Below, piece by piece: positions 16,555 to 25,952 of a DNA stretch of 64,000 nt (position 1 is its first letter; the number at the start of each line of letters is the position of its first letter). This DNA is from Chlamydia trachomatis. GTDB taxonomy: Bacteria; Chlamydiota; Chlamydiia; Chlamydiales; Rhabdochlamydiaceae. Made by a program: the position numbers and the translations under genes. The notes under the pieces were generated by a model. The model did not search any database. It saw only the letters and a list, made by a program, of their open reading frames with translations, and had not been told where the DNA came from. The stretch spans positions 62,001 to 126,000 of the forward strand of contig CAMDHO010000001.1 in assembly GCA_945898205.1 (NCBI GenBank), written 5' to 3'.

Positions 16555-17592
16555 ATGACCGCATCTTCAATAGAAAATTTAAAAATTTGGTTTGAGCAAA
16601 ATAAAAGGGTTTTCCCTTGGAGGGAATCCCCGACTCCATATGCGGTATGGGTTTCAGAAGTAATGCTTCAGCAGACAAGAGCTAGCGTTGTTGTTTCATA
16701 TTTCAATAAGTGGATGAAACGTTTTCCAACAGTGACTTCGTTAGCAGCAGCATCTGCCGAGGATGTTTTAAAAATGTGGGAAGGGCTGGGCTATTATAGT
16801 AGGGCGCGTAATTTGCAAAAAGGCGCGGTGGAAATCGAGCTAATGGGTGGGCAAATTCCAAGTTCTTTAGGTGAACTGTTACAAATTAGTGGAATAGGAC
16901 CATATACAGCAGGAGCGATTTTAAATTTCGCCTTCCATCAAAAGGCGCTAGCGATTGATGGGAATGTAGAGAGAGTCGTTTCTCGCTATAGAGGGATAGA
17001 AGGGAATTTAAAGGCAGGGATTGCAAAAAAAATTCTAGAAGAAGAAGTTCTTTTTCTTTTGCCGGAGGAAAAGCCGTGGGTCATTATGGAAGGATTGATA
17101 GAGCTTGGGGCTACTTTTTGTTTGCCAACTCCAAAATGCGAGGAGTGTCCTTTAAAAAAAAACTGCGTAGCAAATCTTCAAGGGAAAACAAAGGAAATTC
17201 CCTTTAAAAAGAAAAGGAAAGAGACCATTTTTTTAGAAAAGCAAGTGGCAGTTCTTTTTTATGGGGCAAGTGTCCTCATAGAAAAAAAAGAAGAAGGGAA
17301 GCTATTAGGTGGTTTGGTTGAATTCCCCTCTTTTCCTTACAAGCCCTATGAAAACATAGAGAAAGAAGTATTGAAATTTTTAGGAATTGAATCGGTGTTT
17401 CAAGAAGAGCTCCCAGCCCAAAGTCAAAGTTTTACCAGATATCGACTGGAACTTTACCCAACCATTTTACAAGTTTCTCAAAAGATAGAAGTTCCTGGTT
17501 TTTTCTGGAAATCTTTGGCGGAGTTAGAGCAAAGCTTGACTTTTTCTTCAGGTCATAAAAGAATTTTACGTCTCATAACTGATTTAATATAA
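16555..17592 (+). CDS. mutY: Adenine DNA glycosylase MutY
   Basis: 345 residues. It removes adenine mispaired with 8-oxoguanine in base-excision repair. Motifs in order: WRESPTPYAVWVSEVMLQQT with the catalytic Glu (~37), the helix-hairpin-helix LLQISGIGPYTAGAIL (~105-121), the catalytic Asp in ALAIDGNVERVV (~140), and the [4Fe-4S] loop CLPTPKCEECPLKKNC (~189-204). A shortened NUDIX-like C-terminal domain follows. Divergent from the minus-strand operon next to it. The C-terminal domain is compact but the protein is within the family range (~350). Confidence 0.94.
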   Translation: MTASSIENLKIWFEQNKRVFPWRESPTPYAVWVSEVMLQQTRASVVVSYFNKWMKRFPTVTSLAAASAEDVLKMWEGLGYYSRARNLQKGAVEIELMGGQIPSSLGELLQISGIGPYTAGAILNFAFHQKALAIDGNVERVVSRYRGIEGNLKAGIAKKILEEEVLFLLPEEKPWVIMEGLIELGATFCLPTPKCEECPLKKNCVANLQGKTKEIPFKKKRKETIFLEKQVAVLFYGASVLIEKKEEGKLLGGLVEFPSFPYKPYENIEKEVLKFLGIESVFQEELPAQSQSFTRYRLELYPTILQVSQKIEVPGFFWKSLAELEQSLTFSSGHKRILRLITDLI

Positions 17593-17756
17593 ATTATTTT
17601 GATATCCCTCATCCTTCTTAAAAGAAGGCGACTCCTAGGATGACACACATTTTTGGGGATCGTTTCGAAGGGCGCTTTTGAGCTCTCACGGAGAGGTTTT
17701 TCTATAGAGGAACTTACTTTACGAAATCGCGATATTCTCTCGCAGGTTTAAGAGGA

Positions 17757-18698
17757 TCATTTAATAGGATGACATAAGCCTATAGGCTTTATAAGGAATT
17801 TGTATGTGTTTTCCCAGAGAAAGTTTACTTTTTCAAAAAGTGTAGCAGTCTCTTTTAAGAGCGGTATCGCACTTTTTGAAAAAGGAGCGGGACAAATGCT
17901 TCCCATCATTTTAAAAGCATGCTCTTCAGAGGTGGTATACTGTAAGATTTGGGATGCATAAGATAGAAATTCTAATCGGCTAATTTTAGCGCTGATTAAA
18001 AAATTAGCTCCAGAGGTTGCGATATTAAATGAGTGGACAAATAGGTTTCTAGCGATGGTCCAAGAATCTTTTTTTCCTATATGATCTATACAAGTTTTAA
18101 TGCCGGTTAAGGCTTTTTTTGTTTGTCGATAACTTAGCTGAGTTTGAACTAGAGTCGCATAGGGGGCAATTCCGAAAGCGAAATTGAAAGGAGCGTTTGA
18201 GAATTGATTTTCTTGAGGATGGGATTTGGATGGCAGTAAAAAAGGGAGTATCAGAGGGAATAAAATGCTAATGGGAGTCGTTTGAAGTGTGTTTATAGAG
18301 CTCTGGAATATACAGGATCTCCAGTAATCTTTTTCAAGCCACTGAAGTCCGTAAGGAAGCCCTGTAGTAGAGGCGGCTAAAAGAAATAGGCCACTAGTGA
18401 AAAGGATGATTTCTTGGGAAGAAAGATCTAAGGGGTCTGTGAGGGCTTCTTCAGTTTCTTTTTTTACAATAATTTGGATAGGTTCTATTGTTTTTTCTTT
18501 TAAAGATGTCGTATTAGTTTCTTTTGTGGGGATAAACATCGAAGCTAGGATTTTTACTATAGAGAAAGGGATTCTTAAAAGAAAAGAAAAGCCGAAGGAA
18601 AGGATACGACCTAGCCAGTGGCTTATTTTATTTGGTGAGGTTACATTGCTTTTCGATTTAATATCGTTTTTAAATGTAAATTCGCTTTGTTTAATCAT
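17757..18698 (-). CDS. Hypothetical membrane protein
   Basis: 313 residues from ATG 18698. Hydrophobic segments lie at ~30-56, ~97-120 and ~143-156; the rest is polar and helical. The C-terminal ~150 residues are Ser/Ala/Thr-rich with few charged clusters. No enzyme motif is seen. The membrane hairpins and the neighbour at 18885 would suit an inclusion-membrane or other secreted membrane protein, but no type III signal can be proven from sequence. The 165 bp between its stop and mutY hold only a short CCTTCTTAAAAGAAGG palindrome. Confidence 0.55.
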   Translation of the reverse strand: MIKQSEFTFKNDIKSKSNVTSPNKISHWLGRILSFGFSFLLRIPFSIVKILASMFIPTKETNTTSLKEKTIEPIQIIVKKETEEALTDPLDLSSQEIILFTSGLFLLAASTTGLPYGLQWLEKDYWRSCIFQSSINTLQTTPISILFPLILPFLLPSKSHPQENQFSNAPFNFAFGIAPYATLVQTQLSYRQTKKALTGIKTCIDHIGKKDSWTIARNLFVHSFNIATSGANFLISAKISRLEFLSYASQILQYTTSEEHAFKMMGSICPAPFSKSAIPLLKETATLFEKVNFLWENTYKFLIKPIGLCHPIK

Positions 18699-18832
18699 GT
18701 TTATTCTCGTGTTATTTTAGCTTATTAGTTTGTTATTATGTCATGGCACGTGTTTTTTTTCTATAAAAAGTAAATAGTTTGTGTAAAGTATTTTTTGTAT
18801 TAAGACGTAAAAAGTTTTTGGCCATAAAAAAC

Positions 18833-18862
18833 CTCAATATAAAATTTACATTTTATGTTGAG
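18833..18862 (-). terminator. Bidirectional hairpin terminator
   Basis: CTCAATATAAAA (18833-18844) pairs with TTTTATGTTGAG (18851-18862), with one G-T pair and a 6-nt loop. On the minus strand, after the 18885-19262 gene, it is followed by GGTTTTTT, a proper U-tract; the plus side also has a T run. Confidence 0.7.
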
Positions 18863-18884
18863 ATTTTTTATGTATTAGATAGAT

Positions 18885-19262
18885 TTATTTTATTTCTATA
18901 GTGGAGGTTTTAAGGCTTGCTAGATAATTACCGCCGGCAGCCCCGAGCGTTAGAAAAGTTAAAGGAGGGAGAAATACGGAGATAATAAGTGCTACGCAGC
19001 CTAATATAAGCTGTGTTGTCGTTTCTTGTTTTTCACAAAAAGCGTTGGCTTTTTTTGCAAAAGCTTCAACTTTAGAAGACATTAAGACTCCAATAATAGA
19101 ACCAACGGCTGCTAAAATAATACTCCAAGCTGAAAAGAAAACAAAACTGAAAAAGCAGGCAAGAAGAAAAGACAAACAGAGGAATAGTTTGAACCGATTG
19201 TTTTTTGCGTAGTTTTCAATTTCTTTAACGGAAACTCCGTCTTTTTGGTTGCCATCTGACAT
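18885..19262 (-). CDS. Small membrane protein with bilobed hydrophobic domains (Inc-like)
   Basis: 125 residues. A charged N-terminus (MSDGNQKDGVSVKEIENYAK) is followed by a long bilobed hydrophobic block (~26-64) and a second one (~85-110, LILGCVALIISVFLPPL). Paired hydrophobic lobes of ~40 residues are the sequence hallmark of chlamydial inclusion-membrane (Inc) proteins, which are exported by type III secretion. That assignment is inference. Own terminator at 18833-18862. Confidence 0.55.
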   Translation of the reverse strand: MSDGNQKDGVSVKEIENYAKNNRFKLFLCLSFLLACFFSFVFFSAWSIILAAVGSIIGVLMSSKVEAFAKKANAFCEKQETTTQLILGCVALIISVFLPPLTFLTLGAAGGNYLASLKTSTIEIK

Positions 19263-19423
19263 GATTTTATCCTTATAATTAAGTGTAAGTTAGGTTAGGC
19301 GTGGGTTATTGTTCATAATACCTGACTCTCTTTTAATCTTGGTCGAAAATTTTTTTTTGTCAATTCATTTTTTTTTACATTCAAGCGATCTCCTTTGTGT
19401 TTTTTTAATGGATGCTTTAAACT

Positions 19424-20839
19424 TTGGAAATTCCCACCTATTTAAAAGAAGAAAAGAAGAGGTTTTTTCTGTTAATTATAGCTCCAAGCAGGCTCCATAT
19501 CGATAGAATATTAGAAATAGCAGCCAAGGGAAGTTTGCTTTTAACTTTATTTCTTTGCGTGTTTTTTGCTGCTTTTACAGCCATTTCATTTTATCAAGGG
19601 GAGAATGTCGAAGAGCTGGTTAGAAAGAAAGTTTCCGATTTTTCCTGGTCTCAGGATGTCGCTTTAGAAAAAATAGGCCAGGGAGCCCTTTCTCTGCGTC
19701 TGAATAAGCAAAAGACGAATCTGCCAGATATGAGTCGAGAAATTGTAGTAGTTGCGAAAAACGTTCGCCCAGATCATAAAGTTAAAGAAATGAGTTTTCT
19801 TCTTTCTTTAACAAGTTCTAAGTTAGAGCGTAGGGTGAAAAATGGAGAAACCATTTTTTTAAGTTGTGATTCTCAGTCGGGTGGGGAAAGTCCTGTATAC
19901 CGATTTTCTGATCGAAAAACCCCTCTTTGGATTAGATCTTCTTTTTTAGATAAGAACAAAGTATTAATCGAGGCAGGTCTTTTTACACCTGATAAAGGTG
20001 TTGAGGGTTTTCTGGAAGAAAAATCCCAATTTATTTTGCAAGAAGAGTCGTCGGGCGAAGGAAAAATGTACCAACAGGAAGAGTGGTTTTCTTCATTACA
20101 GAAAGCTAAGCTCTGGGGTGTGGATGTGATTCTTTCCAAATGTCGAGAAACGAAATATAGTGGTTTTAAAGAAAAGCTTAAGTTGGAAATTCCTGGGGCT
20201 AAAGGTGTTGTTTTTTGTTTTATGCAGCAAGGCGATTTGATAGTTTGGAATGGTGAAATGTGGGTCCCTACTGAAGATCGGAGAAAAGCCAATGGAAAGC
20301 CCTTAGCTCAAGTTAAAGCAGCCTCTTTAAGAGAAATAGAACTCGAAGTTTGGGATGAAGAAGGTTTTTATCCTCAAGAGATAAAGTTAGAAATAAAATC
20401 TGTTTCCAGAGTGACTGGACTGAAGCCTGATCAAATTCCTCAATCAGCAAGAGCTAGATCTTCGAATCAAGTTTCTTGTTGCTTTGCTAAGCAGCGCTAT
20501 CTTTTAAAAACGGGAGATTGGATTTTAAAAACCCCGAGGGGCTGGCGAGTATTAAAAAAATCTGCAGATATCGAAGAATACTTACAACATAAGCTATGTG
20601 GAGAACTTTGCATTTTTGATGAAATGGTTAGAGAATTAGGGGAATTGGTGATGAAAGGATATTGGGTTGATGAAATGAGAACGCAAACCTGTCTTTTTTC
20701 GGTTCCGGTAGAAGGCGATCGAGCTTCTCACAAACCGTTACGTAAAGAAAAGAAGAAATTTTCTTCTAGAAAATTAGCGGGTAGTGTAACAACATACCTG
20801 CCTTGTACTGATCCTATTGAAGGAGGCTTTGATGAATAA
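19424..20839 (+). CDS. Unknown protein heading the type II secretion operon (C. trachomatis CT573 position)
   Basis: 471 residues. The frame is closed by a TAA at 19418-19420, so the TTG at 19424 is the first usable start; it has a poor ribosome-binding site. One membrane helix (~33-52, GSLLLTLFLCVFFAAFTAIS) sits after a basic cytoplasmic stretch, giving a type II anchor. The rest (~400 residues) would be periplasmic and is mixed beta/helix. It overlaps gspD by 8 nt. In Chlamydia an unassigned gene (CT573, from memory) holds the same place, so this is probably its counterpart. The topology, one helix plus a large periplasmic part, is what one expects of a GspC/GspL/GspM-like assembly component. 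No domain is recognisable. Confidence 0.7.
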   Translation: MEIPTYLKEEKKRFFLLIIAPSRLHIDRILEIAAKGSLLLTLFLCVFFAAFTAISFYQGENVEELVRKKVSDFSWSQDVALEKIGQGALSLRLNKQKTNLPDMSREIVVVAKNVRPDHKVKEMSFLLSLTSSKLERRVKNGETIFLSCDSQSGGESPVYRFSDRKTPLWIRSSFLDKNKVLIEAGLFTPDKGVEGFLEEKSQFILQEESSGEGKMYQQEEWFSSLQKAKLWGVDVILSKCRETKYSGFKEKLKLEIPGAKGVVFCFMQQGDLIVWNGEMWVPTEDRRKANGKPLAQVKAASLREIELEVWDEEGFYPQEIKLEIKSVSRVTGLKPDQIPQSARARSSNQVSCCFAKQRYLLKTGDWILKTPRGWRVLKKSADIEEYLQHKLCGELCIFDEMVRELGELVMKGYWVDEMRTQTCLFSVPVEGDRASHKPLRKEKKKFSSRKLAGSVTTYLPCTDPIEGGFDE

Positions 20840-23144
20840 ATCCGCTTTCTTTTTGTGTGCTTTTAGTGTTTTCATCCTTTCTCAATTAGCGGGGGAAAGT
20901 CCAGGAGAAAAACAATTTGCATATCCTTTTTCGAAAAAACAAGAAGATAAAGTGGATATCGCTTTAACGGATGTAAATCAAAAACTTTTTAATCTGCGTT
21001 TAGAGCTGAAAGCCTGTTATGAAGAAGCTTCTTTATTAAAAGAAAAGAAAGCTGAAGAAAAAGAATATCAAACGCTACTTCAAACTGTAAAAGTGCTTAA
21101 GTCATCAATGAAAAATCTTGAAGTTAAGTGGAAAGAAATCGCTCTAGAAGAGAGTAAAAAAGAGGAAGAAGAGTATTCGTTTTGGGATCAAGAAGAAACG
21201 ACATTAGGTCAACTTATTACGGAGTATGGGGCCTTTGATTTTTTATATATTGTCCCTCCGGAAATGGCCGCTTTAAAACTCAATATGCACTCTAATTTAC
21301 CTATACCTAGAGAGTCGTGGAGTGAAGTACTCGAAATTATTTTATCTCACAATGGGGTCGGGGCAAAAACACTTAATACGTATACAAAACAGCTCTACCT
21401 GTTAAAACAAGATCCTTCTTTTATCCAAGCGATTGTATCTAAGCCGGAAGAGCTTCTTTTGCTGCCAAGTCAAACTCGTCTTTTTTATATGTTTTCTCCT
21501 CGCCCTGAGCAAGTTAAAAGCACCTTTCAGTTTTTTGAAAGATTTGCAGATGCAAAACAGACATTTGTACATCAAATAGGAACAAAAATAGCAATTGTCT
21601 CATCCAAAGAAGAAATAGAAAAATTAATTAGTCTCCATAAAATAGTTTGGCAAGATTCTCTTGGGAAAACATCTAAAGTTGTTCCCATTTTAAAGATGCC
21701 TGTTAAGGAGATGGAAAAAATCTTACTTTCTTTTTTTGGAGATTCTATTGAAAAGAATAGACCTCCTTTTAATAAGGTAGAGCAAGAAGGTTTGACTGTT
21801 TTTCCTCTGGGGCATGGCAATTCTTTAGTATTAATTGGGCAAGAAGAGATTGTAGAAAGAGCTGAAAAGATCGTAAAAGATACAGAAGAGCAATTACAAA
21901 ACCCTACAGAAATGACTGTTCAAGTCTACTCTTGTCGTCATAGTGACCCCAATGATTTAGCTAAAGTTTTAGAAAAGGTTTATAGTGCTATTGTATCTTC
22001 TTCGACAGATACTCGCGACAGCGTAGATTACTCCTATTCTCAACAGGGATTGCCTTACAGGACGCCAGATGGATACGCTCCTTCAGCACCTATGCCAGTG
22101 GCTCCTCCCCCATTAAATAATGGAACGACCTCTCGAGTAGAAGTGGATGGGGGAACCGATCATTTTATACCCGATCCAAAAACAGGTAATCTTTTAATGG
22201 TCGTTAGAAAAGACGTCCTTTCTAGAGTTAAAAATTTGCTTAGAAAATTGGATGTCCCTAAAAAGATGGTTCAAATTGAAGTGCTTCTTTTTGAACGAAG
22301 CATTCACAATAAAGATAGCTTTGGACTTAATTTACTAAAAATCCATACTCCGCATACCGATGTGAATTACAGCTCTCTTTTTACGCCGTCAGGAAAAGGG
22401 GTTTTGGAATATCTTTTCAAAACGTCTCAAGGAAATACCCCTAGACTAGACTTTGCTTATAATTTTTTGATGACGCAAGAGAACATTCAATTTCATGCGG
22501 CCCCGTCCGTTGTAACGGTAAATCAAAGCCCTGCAACGATTAATATTGTAGAAGAGATGTCTATCAATAACGGAGCGGCCCCAATTGATACGAATAAAGG
22601 GATCGCTTTTGAGCAATCTTACACAAGAGCTCAATATGGTATTACAATTATAATGACGCCTACAATCCACTCGGCCTTAGAAAGTGAAGATTCTTCCCGC
22701 CAAGAAGAAAAAGCCTCGGTTACGTTACAAACCAATATCAGTTTTGACACTCCAAGGCACAATCCTAATGATCGTCCAATTGTTGAAAGAAGGCATATAG
22801 AAAGTGAAGTAAGAGTAGCGGATGGAGAGACTGTTATTATTGGAGGACTTCGTAAGAAAGTTGTTCAAGATAGCGAAGAAAAGATCCCTTTCTTGGGAGA
22901 GATTCCCGGGTTTGGAAAGCTTTTTGGGTCTTTAGAGCTTACAGATAGAAATACCGAAATCTTCTTTTTTATCACTCCTCGTATTATTCCAGATCCACAA
23001 GATACTTTTGAGAGATTAAGAACGGAAGAAATGAAAAAAAGACCTGGTGATATTCCTGAATTTTTAGAAAGAATGGTAGAGGCACAAGATAAAGAAACGC
23101 GTAAATTCTTTGCAAAAAGCTTAAAATTGTTTTTCACTCCATGA
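20832..23144 (+). CDS. gspD: Type II secretion outer-membrane secretin GspD
   Basis: 770 residues. ATG 20832 with AGGAGG just before it is preferred over an upstream TTG. A signal peptide (~1-24, NKSAFFLCAFSVFILSQLAG) is followed by a coiled-coil N-terminal part (~45-100) not usual for GspD. Next come N-domain repeats (VYSCRHSDPNDLAKVLEKVY), a Pro/Gly/Tyr linker, and the C-terminal secretin domain with VIIGGLRKKVVQDSEEKIPF and LGEIPGFGKLFGSLE. It forms the multimeric outer-membrane pore. Overlaps upstream and downstream genes (ATGA with gspE), so the operon is translationally coupled. Confidence 0.93.
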   Translation: MNKSAFFLCAFSVFILSQLAGESPGEKQFAYPFSKKQEDKVDIALTDVNQKLFNLRLELKACYEEASLLKEKKAEEKEYQTLLQTVKVLKSSMKNLEVKWKEIALEESKKEEEEYSFWDQEETTLGQLITEYGAFDFLYIVPPEMAALKLNMHSNLPIPRESWSEVLEIILSHNGVGAKTLNTYTKQLYLLKQDPSFIQAIVSKPEELLLLPSQTRLFYMFSPRPEQVKSTFQFFERFADAKQTFVHQIGTKIAIVSSKEEIEKLISLHKIVWQDSLGKTSKVVPILKMPVKEMEKILLSFFGDSIEKNRPPFNKVEQEGLTVFPLGHGNSLVLIGQEEIVERAEKIVKDTEEQLQNPTEMTVQVYSCRHSDPNDLAKVLEKVYSAIVSSSTDTRDSVDYSYSQQGLPYRTPDGYAPSAPMPVAPPPLNNGTTSRVEVDGGTDHFIPDPKTGNLLMVVRKDVLSRVKNLLRKLDVPKKMVQIEVLLFERSIHNKDSFGLNLLKIHTPHTDVNYSSLFTPSGKGVLEYLFKTSQGNTPRLDFAYNFLMTQENIQFHAAPSVVTVNQSPATINIVEEMSINNGAAPIDTNKGIAFEQSYTRAQYGITIIMTPTIHSALESEDSSRQEEKASVTLQTNISFDTPRHNPNDRPIVERRHIESEVRVADGETVIIGGLRKKVVQDSEEKIPFLGEIPGFGKLFGSLELTDRNTEIFFFITPRIIPDPQDTFERLRTEEMKKRPGDIPEFLERMVEAQDKETRKFFAKSLKLFFTP

Positions 23145-24733
23145 TAAAACCTATTACGACTTCCCCCTTAGATCAAGAGCTTCTGGAATGGAGCGTGCGA
23201 TTTGGTATAGAAATTATGCACTCTTTAGAAGAGGCGGAATGGGTTCGTCTTAAAACCCCGTTAATGCCTTATGCTTTTGTAAAGAAAAAAGGGATTTTGC
23301 CTCTACAAGAACGAGACGGTAAAGTTCTTATTGCAGTCTCTAATCCGTTGGATCTAGAAACCTCCCAAGAAATTCGGCTTTTTTTAGGAAGAGAGACTCT
23401 AGAAGTTTTGGCATCTAAAGCAGATATAGAAGCAGCCATTGAGCTTAGTTATCATCAAGATCAAGAAGCAGCTTCTGATTTGATTGCTAGTTTGCAAAAT
23501 CAAGGTGATTCTTTAGATTTTCAAAATATAGAAGAATATGACTTATTAGATTCCAAAGCGGAATCTCCTATTATTCAAATGTTGAATGCAATGCTTTTAG
23601 AAGCTATTCAACAAGGGGCTTCAGACATTCATTTTGAGCCTTTAGAGCAAGGGCTTGGCGTTCGTTATCGCATAGATGGGATTTTACAGCAGAGACACTC
23701 CCCTCCTAAAGAATATCAATCGCAGCTTATTACCAGGATAAAGGTTTTATCTCGATTGGATATCGCAGAACAAAGATTGCCGCAAGATGGTAGATTGAAG
23801 TTGCGGATGGGCGGAAGGCATATTGACTTTAGAGTAAGTACTATTCCTTGTGTTTTTGGAGAAAGGATTGTTTTGAGGGTTTTGGATAAATCTAATGTGC
23901 TTTTAGGGTTAGATAGCATAGGAATGAAGTCGAAAATCTTAAAAGATTTTCAGTCTTTAATCCGATTCCCAGAAGGTATAGTTTTAGTTACGGGCCCTAC
24001 GGGAAGTGGAAAAACAACAACTTTATACAGCGCCCTTTCAGAGATTAATTCTTCTAAATTTAATATTATGACCATTGAAGACCCTGTGGAGTATAAACTT
24101 CAAGGCATGGCTCAAATTGGTGTAAATGCAAAAATTAACTTAAATTTTTCTAGAGGACTTCGTCATATTTTAAGACAAGATCCAGACATCATTATGATTG
24201 GAGAAATTCGAGATAAGGAAACAGCAGATATTGCCATTCAAGCTTCTTTAACAGGACATCTTGTCTTAAGTACTTTGCATACAAATGATGCCCCCTCAGC
24301 TTTAACTCGTTTGATTGATATGGGAATCGAACCTTATCTTTTGACTTCTTCTGTTATAGGAGTTATTGCGCAGAGGTTAGTTCGTCGTATTTGCAGTCGT
24401 TGTAAAGAGTCTTACAAACCTTCTGAAAGAGAGATCTTTGATTTAAAGCTTAATCCGGAAAAAGTGGCTGACCGCCCCTTTTTTAGGGGGACGGGATGCG
24501 AACATTGTTTTGGATCCGGCTATAAGGGGCGTCATGGAATCTATGAGCTCATGACTTTAAGTAAAGCTCTCAAAGATCAACTTTTAAAATCCCCTGATGC
24601 GCACAGACTTCAAGAGATTGCGTTATCACAAGGAATGTCTTCTTTGCGTGAGGAAGGGGCTTTGTTAGTTCTTGAAGGAGTAACCTCTTCTGAAGAGGTT
24701 TTAAGAGTAACACGCGGCTGCGAGGGGATATAA
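23141..24733 (+). CDS. gspE: Type II secretion ATPase GspE
   Basis: 530 residues. Cytoplasmic motor that powers pseudopilus assembly. An N1-like domain (~1-120) is followed by the conserved ASDIHFEPLEQGLGVRYRID block and by Walker A VTGPTGSGKTTTLYS (~285-299). The Asp box is MTIEDPVEYKL, Walker B is IIMIGEIRDKETADIA (~350) and the His box is LSTLHTNDAPS. The zinc tetracysteine CSRC...CEHCFGSG (~417-455) is typical of GspE rather than PilT. Starts in an ATGA overlap with gspD. Confidence 0.95.
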   Translation: MIKPITTSPLDQELLEWSVRFGIEIMHSLEEAEWVRLKTPLMPYAFVKKKGILPLQERDGKVLIAVSNPLDLETSQEIRLFLGRETLEVLASKADIEAAIELSYHQDQEAASDLIASLQNQGDSLDFQNIEEYDLLDSKAESPIIQMLNAMLLEAIQQGASDIHFEPLEQGLGVRYRIDGILQQRHSPPKEYQSQLITRIKVLSRLDIAEQRLPQDGRLKLRMGGRHIDFRVSTIPCVFGERIVLRVLDKSNVLLGLDSIGMKSKILKDFQSLIRFPEGIVLVTGPTGSGKTTTLYSALSEINSSKFNIMTIEDPVEYKLQGMAQIGVNAKINLNFSRGLRHILRQDPDIIMIGEIRDKETADIAIQASLTGHLVLSTLHTNDAPSALTRLIDMGIEPYLLTSSVIGVIAQRLVRRICSRCKESYKPSEREIFDLKLNPEKVADRPFFRGTGCEHCFGSGYKGRHGIYELMTLSKALKDQLLKSPDAHRLQEIALSQGMSSLREEGALLVLEGVTSSEEVLRVTRGCEGI

Positions 24734-24739
24734 AATTAT

Positions 24740-25930
24740 ATGCCGTTATTTCAATATAAGGCCCTTCGAGAAGATGGAAGAGAATCTAAAGGAGTCATTG
24801 ATGCAGACTCTCTTTATATGGCGAAAGAACGTCTTAGAAATCAAAAGATTTTAATTACAACTATTACTAGTATATCGGCCTCTAGATCGACCAAGATAAA
24901 ATTAAATGAAGCACAGCTTCTTTCTTTTACAAGAGAGTTGGCTCAGTTGTTGAAAGCGGGGTTACCTCTATATGAAAGTCTTGTTACTATTGAAGAAAAG
25001 CAAAGGTCTTCAAAAGTACATGTCCTTTTTGCGGATCTTTGTGATCTTTTAAAAAATGGAACAAGTCTTTCTGCTTCACTCAGTAGATATCCGGAAACAT
25101 TTCATGAAATTTATTTGTCTATGGTAAAATCTGCAGAGCAAACAGGTTCTTTATTTGAAGCTTTTTCCCAACTTACTCTATTAATTTCTAAACAGCAAAA
25201 ACTGAAAAAACAATTGTTTGCTTCTTTAGCTTATCCCGCTTTTTTAGGTTGCTTTTGTCTACTTGTAATTGGAGCCCTTTTCTTTTTCGTTATTCCTTCA
25301 ATGAAAGAACTTTTTGAAGGAAGAAGTGTCCATCCTTTAACGCATGTAGTAATTGTAATCAGTGACTTCCTTAATAAACATGTTCTTTCGTTAGTGTGTT
25401 ATCTGGTTTTTTTCATTCTATCGCTTTGCTTTCTCTGTAAGCAAGACTTTTTTCGAACATGGTTCAGTAAGTTTCTTCTTACTCTTCCTTATATAAAAAA
25501 AATAATTACACAATCTTCTTTAATTCGATTTTTTCGTGCTATGAATATGTTGTTAGGTGGAGGCGTTCCTCTCGTGCAGTCTTTATGTTTTGCAAAAAAA
25601 GCTGTTAATAATGCGGCGCTTGCAGACCTTATTTCTAAAACGGAATTAAAAGTTGTTGAGGGAAAGAAGATGAGTCAATTATTTGCGGAAGCTCCTTTTA
25701 TTCCTCCTCTTGTAGTAAGAATGTTGACTATTGGAGAAGAGATTGGAAATATGAACCTTATGATGCAAAATATGGCAGAGATTTATGAAGAAGAATTAGA
25801 TAAAGATTTGCTGCAACTTACGACTTTTTTGCAGCCCGCTGTTTTATTATTTTTGGGAGCCGTTGTTGGGCTGGTAGTACTTTCAATACTTTTACCCCTA
25901 ACGGATGTTAGCTCTTTTGTATCATCATAA
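24740..25930 (+). CDS. gspF: Type II secretion inner-membrane platform protein GspF
   Basis: 396 residues with two GspF domains. The N-terminal motif MPLFQYKALREDGRESKGVI is followed by FTRELAQLLKAGLPLYESL (~73-91) and then the repeat FFRAMNMLLGGGVPLVQSL (~268-286). Three membrane helices are seen (~167-188, ~215-235, ~370-390). It forms the inner-membrane base that couples GspE to the pseudopilins. 6 nt after gspE. Confidence 0.94.
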   Translation: MPLFQYKALREDGRESKGVIDADSLYMAKERLRNQKILITTITSISASRSTKIKLNEAQLLSFTRELAQLLKAGLPLYESLVTIEEKQRSSKVHVLFADLCDLLKNGTSLSASLSRYPETFHEIYLSMVKSAEQTGSLFEAFSQLTLLISKQQKLKKQLFASLAYPAFLGCFCLLVIGALFFFVIPSMKELFEGRSVHPLTHVVIVISDFLNKHVLSLVCYLVFFILSLCFLCKQDFFRTWFSKFLLTLPYIKKIITQSSLIRFFRAMNMLLGGGVPLVQSLCFAKKAVNNAALADLISKTELKVVEGKKMSQLFAEAPFIPPLVVRMLTIGEEIGNMNLMMQNMAEIYEEELDKDLLQLTTFLQPAVLLFLGAVVGLVVLSILLPLTDVSSFVSS

Positions 25931-25952
25931 CAAGAAAAGGACTTTAGAAGAC

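Noticed and set aside
17593-17756. Possible small gene or RNA between mutY and the membrane protein
   Set aside because: No start or open frame of useful length; only a short CCTTCTT/AAGAAGG palindrome is present.
19309-19506. Plus-strand ORF of 65 codons before the T2SS operon
   Set aside because: It overlaps the 471-residue gene in another frame, has no ribosome-binding site and reads as low-complexity Phe/Leu.
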